A stretch of DNA of 26,690 nt from contig CAZHRW010000078.1 in NCBI GenBank assembly GCA_964535025.1, positions 1-26,690 on the forward strand, written 5' to 3'. Numbering within the stretch: the first letter of the stretch is position 1; each line of letters starts with the position of its first letter. Position numbers and translations under genes: made by a program. The notes below the pieces were generated by a model. It saw nothing but the letters and a program-made list of their open reading frames with translations, ran no database searches and was not told the origin of the DNA. Shown here piece by piece: positions 1 to 6,654 of this stretch. The DNA is from JAAYZK01 sp964535025 (lineage in GTDB: Bacteria > Planctomycetota > Phycisphaerae > SM23-33 > FEN-1343).

Positions 1-68
1 ACCGAATGCCTTGCGGGCGAGCTTGGCGCAAATGGCCTGCCGGCCGCACGGCAAACCTTCGCCGGCGG

Positions 69-96
69 ATCGTACCGCGCCGCCCCCGCCCGTCAA
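69..96 (-). promoter_or_regulatory. Possible divergent promoter reading out of the window
   Basis: On the minus strand TTGACG (plus coordinates 91-96) is followed after 16 bases by TACGAT (69-74). It would read leftward, away from the transporter genes. No convincing leftward start codon is visible in the remaining 68 bases, so its target would lie outside the window. Bases 1-131 otherwise hold no gene I can support, although one plus-strand frame stays open from base 1 to a stop at 133-135. Confidence 0.25.
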
Positions 97-131
97 GGAT
101 GGGGATCGGCGGCGGAATCTCGCGCCCGCGG

Positions 132-159
132 TTGACTGGCACGGCCTTTTACCTACAGT
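132..159 (+). promoter_or_regulatory. Candidate sigma-70-like promoter for the phosphate transporter genes
   Basis: TTGACT at 132-137 is followed after 16 bases by TACAGT at 154-159. This would start transcription about 40 bases before the TTG start at 209. The stretch from 132 to 159 is less GC-rich than its surroundings. The -35 box is strong and the -10 box matches four of six consensus positions. No experimental support; a 16-base spacer is slightly short. Confidence 0.4.
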
Positions 160-208
160 GTGAGCATTCGCACAGCGGTGTTCCCCCAACGATGCGGAGC
201 GTCAGTCT

Positions 209-1897
209 TTGAACGGGCTTATCATCCAGATGATCGTCCAGGTCGTGGGCGGGCTGGGGCTGTTCCTGCTGGGCATGAAGTACATGTCCGAAGGTCTCCA
301 GACCATCGCGGGCAATCGCCTGCGCAGGATGATCGGGGCGGTCACGAACAACCGCTTGATGGCCACGGGGGTGGGCGCCGGCGTGACGACGCTCGTGCAG
401 TCCAGCCACGTGACCATCATTGCGGTCATCGGTTTCGTCAACGCAGGGTTCATGACTCTCAGCCAGGCCATCGGCGTGATCATGGGCGCCAACATCGGCA
501 CCACGATCACCGGCTGGGTGCTTGCGCTGAACATCGGCAAGCAGGGCCTGCTGATCCTGGGCGTCTCCGCGCTGGTCTTCCGCTTCACGGTCAAGGACAA
601 GCTCCGCTACGTTGCCATGGCCGTGATGGGCCTGGGGATGATCTTCTACGGGCTGGAACTGATGAAGGGCGGCTTCGCGCCGATCCGCGACATGCCGGCT
701 TTCGAGGCCTGGTTCCACAAGTTCCAGGCCGTCGGCTACTTCGGTGTGCTCAAGTGCGCGATGGTCGGCTGTGCGCTGACGCTGATGGTCCAGTCGTCCT
801 CGGCCACGCTGGGCATCACGATCGGCCTGGCGTACACGGGCGTGATCCCCTTCCACACCGCCGCGGCCCTGGTGCTGGGCGAGAACATCGGCACCAGCAT
901 CTCGGCCTCCCTGGCCAGCATCGGCACCACCACCAACGCCAAGCGTGCTGCCTTTGCCCATATCGTGTTCAACATCCTGGGCGTGGCGTGGATCACGGCG
1001 TTGTTCGGCATCTACATCGTGCTGGTCGAACACCTCGTCGGGGCGTTCGGGTTTTATCCGGCCAGGGCCGTCATGGTGGAGGGCAAGGAGACCTTTCCGG
1101 ACGTCACAGCCGCGATCGCCGCGGTGCACAGCGGCTTTAACATCGCCAATACGCTGCTGTTCCTGCCCTTTACGGGCGTGCTGGCCCGCGTGCTCGTACG
1201 CCTGGTGCCCGACCGCGACTTCCAGGAGGAGCCGCACCTGACGCTCCTGGACGATCGGCTGATCGCCACGCCCACCATCGGCATCGAGCAGTCCCGGCGC
1301 GAATTGATCCGGATGGCCGACACCGTCGATAAAATGCTCCGGCGGGTCCGACGCGTTCTCGCCGGCGAACAGCTCGAGGACCGCCTGGTCAACAAGGTCT
1401 TTCACAAGGAAGAGGTCGCCGACATCATGCAGAAGGAGGTCACGGTTTTCCTGACCGGCCTGCTGGCCAGCAGCGTGCCTCGCAGCGTGGCCGACGAGGC
1501 GCGGCGGATCATCCGGATGGCCGACGAGTACGAATCGGTGAGCGATTACGTCGCCAATATCATGAAACTGCTCCTGCGCCACCAGAAAGCGGGGCTGACC
1601 TTCAGCCAGGCCGACCGCGATGACCTGCTCAGACTGCACGACGAGGTCGTCGGCTACGTCGACATGGTTACGACGGGTTGCGCCGAGAACCACCCGGAGA
1701 TTGTCTCCAAGGCCCATTCACGCGGGGACGGGATCACGCACCTCGTCCGCGACCTGCGCAGCAAGCACCTGACCGACGTTTCCGAAGCCCCCGTGCCGCC
1801 GCTGACCACCGTGATTTTCATCGACATACTCAACGCCTACCGCCGCGTCAAGGACCATGCCATGAACGTCGCCGAAGCGTTGGCCGGGCAGAAGTAA
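209..1897 (+). CDS. Na+/phosphate cotransporter, PhoU-domain type, first tandem copy
   Basis: A 562-residue inner-membrane protein of the Na/Pi cotransporter family (NptA/YjbB-like), expected to couple phosphate movement to sodium. The membrane part carries the family's two inverted repeats, each with a QSS motif: Gln64-Ser-Ser-His67 in the first and Gln195-Ser-Ser-Ser198 in the second, with NIGTT/NIGTS segments after each. Residues from about 340 to the end form a helical PhoU-like cytoplasmic domain. The TTG start is chosen because an in-frame stop lies at 161-163, no ATG or GTG intervenes, and CGGAG sits 9-10 bases upstream. Unlike the next gene it has no signal-peptide extension. The third motif residue, normally Ser, is His67 here, so substrate or ion use may differ from the second copy. 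Family assignment is firm; substrate is inferred. Confidence 0.93.
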   Translation: MNGLIIQMIVQVVGGLGLFLLGMKYMSEGLQTIAGNRLRRMIGAVTNNRLMATGVGAGVTTLVQSSHVTIIAVIGFVNAGFMTLSQAIGVIMGANIGTTITGWVLALNIGKQGLLILGVSALVFRFTVKDKLRYVAMAVMGLGMIFYGLELMKGGFAPIRDMPAFEAWFHKFQAVGYFGVLKCAMVGCALTLMVQSSSATLGITIGLAYTGVIPFHTAAALVLGENIGTSISASLASIGTTTNAKRAAFAHIVFNILGVAWITALFGIYIVLVEHLVGAFGFYPARAVMVEGKETFPDVTAAIAAVHSGFNIANTLLFLPFTGVLARVLVRLVPDRDFQEEPHLTLLDDRLIATPTIGIEQSRRELIRMADTVDKMLRRVRRVLAGEQLEDRLVNKVFHKEEVADIMQKEVTVFLTGLLASSVPRSVADEARRIIRMADEYESVSDYVANIMKLLLRHQKAGLTFSQADRDDLLRLHDEVVGYVDMVTTGCAENHPEIVSKAHSRGDGITHLVRDLRSKHLTDVSEAPVPPLTTVIFIDILNAYRRVKDHAMNVAEALAGQK

Positions 1898-1919
1898 ACG
1901 CCAATCACAGGAGCCCTCG

Positions 1920-3743
1920 ATGGACCGAAGTCTTCTGTCGCTCATCATGATTCTGGCTCTCGTTGCGACCGTGGCACAGGCCGTCGCGGCGCCGACGGAG
2001 CCGGCGACGACACAGGCCGATGCGCCGCCCGCGACGCAGGCCCAGTCGGCGGCGGAGGAGCCCGCCGCGGAGGAGTCGGTGTCCGTTGTCATGATGGCCC
2101 TCAACGTCGTTGGGGGTCTGGGGCTGTTCCTGCTGGGCATGAAGTACATGTCCGAGGGGCTCCAGGCCATCGCGGGCAACCGCTTGCGGAAGATGATCGG
2201 GGCGGTCACGACCAACCGGCTGATGGCGACGGGCGTCGGCACCGGCGTGACGATGCTCGTGCAGTCCAGTTCGGTGACCACCGTCATGGTGGTCGGTTTC
2301 GTCAACGCCGGATTCATGACCCTCGCCCAGGCGATCGGCGTGATCATGGGCGCCAACATCGGCACGACGATCACCGGCTGGATTCTCGTGCTGAACATCG
2401 GCGCGTACGGCCTGCCGATCGCCGGCATTTCGGCGCTGGTCTACCGTTTCACCCGCAAGGACAAGGTCCGCTACATTGCCATGGCCCTGATGGGGATCGG
2501 GCTGATCTTTTTCGGCCTGGAGCTGATGAAGAACGGCTTCTCGCCCATCCGCGGCATGCCGGAGTTCAAGGCCTGGTTCCACAAGTTTCAGGCCGACACC
2601 TACTTCGGCGTCCTCAAGTGCGCCCTGGTCGGTTGCATGCTGACGATGATCGTCCAGTCGTCGTCGGCCACGCTGGGCATCACGATCGGCCTGGCCACCA
2701 CGGGCGTGATCCCCTTTCAGACCGCCGCCGCCCTGGTGCTGGGCGAGAACATCGGCACGACGATCACCGCCTGGCTGGCCAGCCTGGGCACCACGACCAA
2801 CGCCAAACGGGCCGCGTACGCCCACGTGGTGTTCAATCTCATAGGCGTTGCGTGGATTACGGCGCTGTTCGCGCCGTATCTGGGGCTGCTGCGGCATCTG
2901 GGTTTCGCCCCCCAGACCGCGGGGGCGGCGGTGGGCAACGAGGTTCGCATGACGGCGGCGATCGCCGCCGTGCACACGGGGGTCAACGTCGCCAATACGC
3001 TGCTGTTCCTGCCTTTCACAAGCATCCTCGCCCGGGGCCTGACGCGCCTGTTCCCCGACCGCGAGTTCCAGGAGGAGCCGCACCTGACGCTGCTGGACGA
3101 CCGATTGGTCGCGACGCCCTCGATCGGTATCGAACAGTCCCGCCGCGAGCTGATCCGCATGAGCGAACAGATCGACAAGATGCTCCAGCGGGTCCGTCAG
3201 GCCGTCGCGGGCGAGCAACTGTCTGAGAGCGAGGTGAACAAGATCTTCCACAAGGAAGAGGTCCTGGACATCATGCAGAAGGAAGTGACCATCTTCCTCA
3301 CCGGCCTGTTGTCCAGCAGCGTTGCCCGCAGCACGGCCGACGAGGCGCGGCGGATCATCCGCATGGCCGACGAGTACGAATCGGTGAGCGACTACGTCGC
3401 CAACATCATGAAATTGATCCTCCGCCATCAGAAAGCGGGCCTGGCCTTCGGTCGGGACGACCGCGAGTCCCTGCTCAAACTGCACGACGAGGTCGGCGCC
3501 TACGTCGACATGGTCGCCCAGGGCTGCGCCGCCAACCACCCCGAGATCGTCTCGAAGGCCCACTCCCGCGGGGACGGGATCACCCACTTGGTCCGCGACC
3601 TGCGCAGCACGCACCTGAGCGGCGTGTCCGAAACGCCCGTCAACCCCTTGACGACGGTGATTTACATCGACATGCTCAACGCCTACCGCCGCGTCAAGGA
3701 TCACGCCATGAACGTCGCCGAGGCCCTGGCAGGGCAGAAGTGA
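1920..3743 (+). CDS. Na+/phosphate cotransporter, PhoU-domain type, second tandem copy with N-terminal extension
   Basis: A 607-residue paralogue of the preceding gene, 22 bases downstream, with AGGAG shortly before its ATG. It begins with a hydrophobic segment ending near residue 24 (VAQAVAA) that looks like a cleavable signal, followed by an acidic Ala/Pro/Thr-rich stretch to about residue 55. The transporter body starts after that. Both repeats keep the classic motif: Gln115-Ser-Ser-Ser118 and Gln246-Ser-Ser-Ser249. A PhoU-like helical domain fills the C-terminal third. Long DNA identities with copy one, for example 38 bases at 254-291 versus 2118-2155, show a tandem duplication. Expected role is sodium-coupled phosphate transport in the inner membrane. 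The two genes are almost certainly co-transcribed. Confidence 0.93.
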   Translation: MDRSLLSLIMILALVATVAQAVAAPTEPATTQADAPPATQAQSAAEEPAAEESVSVVMMALNVVGGLGLFLLGMKYMSEGLQAIAGNRLRKMIGAVTTNRLMATGVGTGVTMLVQSSSVTTVMVVGFVNAGFMTLAQAIGVIMGANIGTTITGWILVLNIGAYGLPIAGISALVYRFTRKDKVRYIAMALMGIGLIFFGLELMKNGFSPIRGMPEFKAWFHKFQADTYFGVLKCALVGCMLTMIVQSSSATLGITIGLATTGVIPFQTAAALVLGENIGTTITAWLASLGTTTNAKRAAYAHVVFNLIGVAWITALFAPYLGLLRHLGFAPQTAGAAVGNEVRMTAAIAAVHTGVNVANTLLFLPFTSILARGLTRLFPDREFQEEPHLTLLDDRLVATPSIGIEQSRRELIRMSEQIDKMLQRVRQAVAGEQLSESEVNKIFHKEEVLDIMQKEVTIFLTGLLSSSVARSTADEARRIIRMADEYESVSDYVANIMKLILRHQKAGLAFGRDDRESLLKLHDEVGAYVDMVAQGCAANHPEIVSKAHSRGDGITHLVRDLRSTHLSGVSETPVNPLTTVIYIDMLNAYRRVKDHAMNVAEALAGQK

Positions 3744-3804
3744 CGGTGCAGGGGTTATGCCTGCATCGATGGCCGCGCCGCCTCCGGCGCAGAAAGGGCT
3801 CCCG

Positions 3805-6000
3805 ATGAACGCACAGGACAACGCATCCAACGTCCGCCTCACCGACGCCGCGTCGATTCCCCGGGTCATTGCCGCGATGACCCTCGAGGAGAAGGCCGCC
3901 CTCGTCGGTGGGGCGACGCCGTTCCGCAGCGCCGGCGTCGAACGGCTGGGCATTCCGCCGCTGGTGATGGCCGACGGGCATAACGGAATCAATGTTTTCC
4001 ACCTCCTGCAGAACTACATCCACGACGCGGCCGCCGAAGCAGGGTTGAGTCGCGAGCAGGTCCACCAGGTCACCCTGCCGGTCCACCGCAAGGGCGTCGA
4101 GGGGCTGCTCGCCCTGATGGACAACGGGCCCGACGACCCGCACTGGCGCGACCTGGCGGGCGACCGGCGCGCCTTCCTGGCCGCCCTGCGCGAACACCTG
4201 CGGCGGGACCTGGCCCCCGCGGGGCTGCCGTCCTGTTTCCCCGTCGGGATCGTCATGGCCGCCACGTGGGACCCGGGCCTGGTCGCCGAGTGCGGGCGAG
4301 CCGTCGCCGCCGAGGCGCGGGCGTTCGGCATGGACATCCTGCTGGGGCCCAACGTCAACATCCACCGAGACGGCCTGTGCGGCCGCGCGTTCGAGAGTTT
4401 TTCCGAAGACCCGCACCTGTCGGCCGCGATCGGTGTCGGCTATATCCGCGGCGTGCAGGACGAGGGCGTCGCCGCCGTCGTGAAGCACTACGTGGCCAAC
4501 AACCAGGAATTCGAGCGGCGGGGCATCGACGAGATCATCTCCGCCCGCGCCCTCCGCGAGATCTACCTGCCCAGCTTCAAGGCCGCCGTCCAGGCCGGCG
4601 GCGTCTGGATGGTCATGAGCGCCTACAACAAGGTCAACGGCCGGGCCTGCGCGATGAACCGCTGGCTGCTGACCGACGTGCTCCGCGATGAGTGGGGCTT
4701 CGAGGGCTTCGTCGTCTCCGACTGGGGCGCCGTGTACGACCGCATCCAGGCGCTGGAGGCCGGCAACGACCTGGAGATGTCCGGGCCGTGCGATCCGCGG
4801 CCCATCGTCAACGCCGTTCAGGGCGGACGGCTGGACGAGGCCGTCCTTGACCGGCGCGTGGCGGCCATCCTGCGGATCATCCTCAAGCTCCCGGCCTTCC
4901 GCGGGGAGAAGCGGCCCGCGCTCGATCGCGAACGCTCGGCCGCCGTGGCGCGGACCGTGGCGGCCGAGGGGATGGTGCTGCTGCGCAACGAAGGCGATGC
5001 ACTGCCCCTGGACGGGGGGCGCCTCGCCGTATTCGGCGCCAACGCGACCGACCCGATCGCCACGGGAACCGGCTCGGCCGGCGTGGCCAGCCCGCACGTG
5101 GTGTCGGTGCTGGAGGGGCTCACCGGGCGGTTCGGCGAGGCGAACGTCGTCCACGACGACCTGCCCGACGACGCGACCGCGGCCGTCGTCTGCATCGGCG
5201 TCGTCAGCGGCGAGGGCGGCGACCGGCGGACGCTGGACCTGCCGGCCGAGGACGTCGCCCTGATCGAAGACGTCGCCCGGCGCTGCCGCGCGAAGGGTAT
5301 TCCGAGCGTCGTCGTCCTCAACGTCACCGGCCCGGTCATCATGGCCGACTGGGTCGAGCAGGTCGACGCGGTCCTGCTGGCGTGGCTGGGCGGCATGGAG
5401 ATCGGCCATGCCGTCGCCGACATCCTTTCGGGCGACGTGTGCCCCTCGGGCAAGCTGCCGCTGACGTTCCCCCGGCGGTACCGGGACACGCCCACGTGGC
5501 TGAACTTCCCCGGCGAGTTCGGCCAGGTGGTCTACGGCGAGGGCATCTTCGTCGGCTACCGCTACTACGACATCGCCGAGGTCGCCCCGCAGTACCCGTT
5601 CGGCTTCGGCCTGTCCTACACCCGCTTCGACCTGTCTAACCTCGCCGCCAGCGCCGAAACGCTGGACGTCGACGCCGGCGGAACGCTGACGGTCAGCGTC
5701 AACGTGACCAACGCCGGCGACCGCTGCGGCAAGGAGGTTGTCCAGCTCTACGTCGCCGCGCCTGAGGGGAACGTCCGCAGACCGGTCAAGGAGCTCAAGG
5801 GCTTTTCCAAGATCGAGTTGGACCCGGGCGCGACCGCCACGGTGCGGTTGGCGTTGGCCCCGTCCGATTTCGCCCACTACGACGCCCGCGAAGGCCGCTG
5901 GCGGGTGGTCCCCGGCCGCTATCGCCTCCTGCTGGGCGTCTCGGCCGGCGACATCCGCGCCGAAGCGGCCGTCGACGTCCGCGGGGGCGCGGCGGACTAG
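3805..6000 (+). CDS. Glycoside hydrolase family 3, beta-glucosidase-like
   Basis: A family 3 glycoside hydrolase of 731 residues from the ATG at 3805 (AAAGGG five bases upstream); an in-frame ATG at 3757 would give 747. Numbering from 3757, the barrel domain has the sugar-binding MADG (Asp73), KH at 243-244, and the nucleophile Asp322 in VVSDWGAVYD. The second domain has SGEGGDR, whose Glu486 is the likely acid/base. The motif PFGFGLSYTRF precedes a fibronectin III-like C-terminal domain (about 660-740). This is the usual three-domain beta-glucosidase layout, acting on beta-linked glucose disaccharides or related glycosides. No signal peptide is visible, so it probably works in the cytoplasm on imported sugars. 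Between MADG and LPSCFP lies a stretch of about 80 residues where I would expect roughly 20, an unusual insertion. Exact substrate cannot be read from sequence. Confidence 0.93.
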   Translation: MNAQDNASNVRLTDAASIPRVIAAMTLEEKAALVGGATPFRSAGVERLGIPPLVMADGHNGINVFHLLQNYIHDAAAEAGLSREQVHQVTLPVHRKGVEGLLALMDNGPDDPHWRDLAGDRRAFLAALREHLRRDLAPAGLPSCFPVGIVMAATWDPGLVAECGRAVAAEARAFGMDILLGPNVNIHRDGLCGRAFESFSEDPHLSAAIGVGYIRGVQDEGVAAVVKHYVANNQEFERRGIDEIISARALREIYLPSFKAAVQAGGVWMVMSAYNKVNGRACAMNRWLLTDVLRDEWGFEGFVVSDWGAVYDRIQALEAGNDLEMSGPCDPRPIVNAVQGGRLDEAVLDRRVAAILRIILKLPAFRGEKRPALDRERSAAVARTVAAEGMVLLRNEGDALPLDGGRLAVFGANATDPIATGTGSAGVASPHVVSVLEGLTGRFGEANVVHDDLPDDATAAVVCIGVVSGEGGDRRTLDLPAEDVALIEDVARRCRAKGIPSVVVLNVTGPVIMADWVEQVDAVLLAWLGGMEIGHAVADILSGDVCPSGKLPLTFPRRYRDTPTWLNFPGEFGQVVYGEGIFVGYRYYDIAEVAPQYPFGFGLSYTRFDLSNLAASAETLDVDAGGTLTVSVNVTNAGDRCGKEVVQLYVAAPEGNVRRPVKELKGFSKIELDPGATATVRLALAPSDFAHYDAREGRWRVVPGRYRLLLGVSAGDIRAEAAVDVRGGAAD

Positions 6001-6013
6001 GGTCGCCGCGGCC

Positions 6014-6042
6014 TTGCTTTCCGTGGTCGGATTGTGGATAGT
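6014..6042 (+). promoter_or_regulatory. Weak candidate promoter before the response regulator
   Basis: TTGCTT at 6014-6019, a 17-base spacer, then GATAGT at 6037-6042, within the 105-base gap after the hydrolase gene. The match is partial in both boxes. It is reported only because the gap is the first clear break in the plus-strand gene run and is locally richer in A and T. Confidence 0.25.
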
Positions 6043-6105
6043 AGACCCATTGTGACGCGCGCCGGCCGGACGGGCGGCGATGAACCCCTGCGCCATGGAG
6101 ATCGT

Positions 6106-6597
6106 ATGGCCACGAGCAACCAGACCGGATCGAAAGACCCCGCCAACGCGCCGGGTATGTCGCGGGTGCTGGTGGTGGACGATAATCCTCAGAACCAGGA
6201 ACTGTTAGCCGCGTACCTGGAGACCATGGACGTCGAGGTCGCCACCGCCGACGACGGCGTGACGGCCCTCCAGCAGATCGCCGCCGACCCCCCGGACCTG
6301 ATCCTGCTGGACATCATGATGCCGCGGATGAGCGGCTTCGAGGTCTGCACCAAGCTCAAGAGCGACCCGGCCACCCGCGACATCCCCGTGATCATGGTGA
6401 CGGCCCTGGACCGCATGGCCGACATCCAGCGGGCCGTCGACTGCGGCACCGACGACTTCCTCAGCCGTCCGCTCAGCCGTCTTGAACTGGTCACGCGCGT
6501 CAGGAACCTGCTCAAAGTTCGGCACTTGAAGAACGAACTGGACCGGACCCTGGAGTACCTCAGCGAGATCGAGAAACGGCCGACCCCGTCGTCGTAG
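6106..6597 (+). CDS. Single-domain response regulator (receiver domain only)
   Basis: A 164-residue CheY/PleD-type receiver protein. The ATG at 6106 has GGAG five bases upstream; an upstream in-frame ATG at 6034 lacks a better site. Conserved receiver residues are the acidic pair Asp25-Asp26 (VLVVDDNPQNQ), the phospho-acceptor Asp69 (LILLDIMMPRMSG), and Thr99 (VIMVTALDR). The expected lysine before the conserved proline is replaced by Arg121 (DFLSRPLS). After the receiver a short charged helix (about 135-160) follows, with no DNA-binding or enzymatic output domain. No histidine kinase is encoded nearby, so the partner must be elsewhere. It probably signals by protein-protein contact. Family is certain; whether it is phosphorylated normally is open because of the Lys-to-Arg change. 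Confidence 0.92.
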   Translation: MATSNQTGSKDPANAPGMSRVLVVDDNPQNQELLAAYLETMDVEVATADDGVTALQQIAADPPDLILLDIMMPRMSGFEVCTKLKSDPATRDIPVIMVTALDRMADIQRAVDCGTDDFLSRPLSRLELVTRVRNLLKVRHLKNELDRTLEYLSEIEKRPTPSS

Positions 6598-6629
6598 ACG
6601 GTCTCGCACCCCAAGGGCTTCAGGGGACC

Positions 6630-6645
6630 GCTCCGTTCGGGGAGC
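6630..6645 (+). other. Small hairpin covering the ribosome binding site of the M16 peptidase gene
   Basis: GCTCC (6630-6634) can pair with GGAGC (6641-6645) around a 6-base loop. The right arm is part of GGGGAG, the only good Shine-Dalgarno-like sequence before the ATG at 6655. Five GC-rich pairs could modulate ribosome access, but a hairpin this short may be chance in GC-rich DNA. Confidence 0.3.
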
Positions 6646-6654
6646 ACCGATTCG

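Noticed and set aside
1..131. C-terminal end of an upstream plus-strand gene (frame open from base 1 to the stop at 133-135) or a leftward gene start
   Set aside because: About 44 codons of Ala/Gly/Arg-rich sequence without a recognisable motif are not enough to call a gene in DNA this GC-rich.
209..3743. Mobile-element or assembly origin of the repeated transporter genes
   Set aside because: The copies differ throughout, including the N-terminus and motif residues, and no terminal repeats or transposase flank them; an old tandem duplication explains them.
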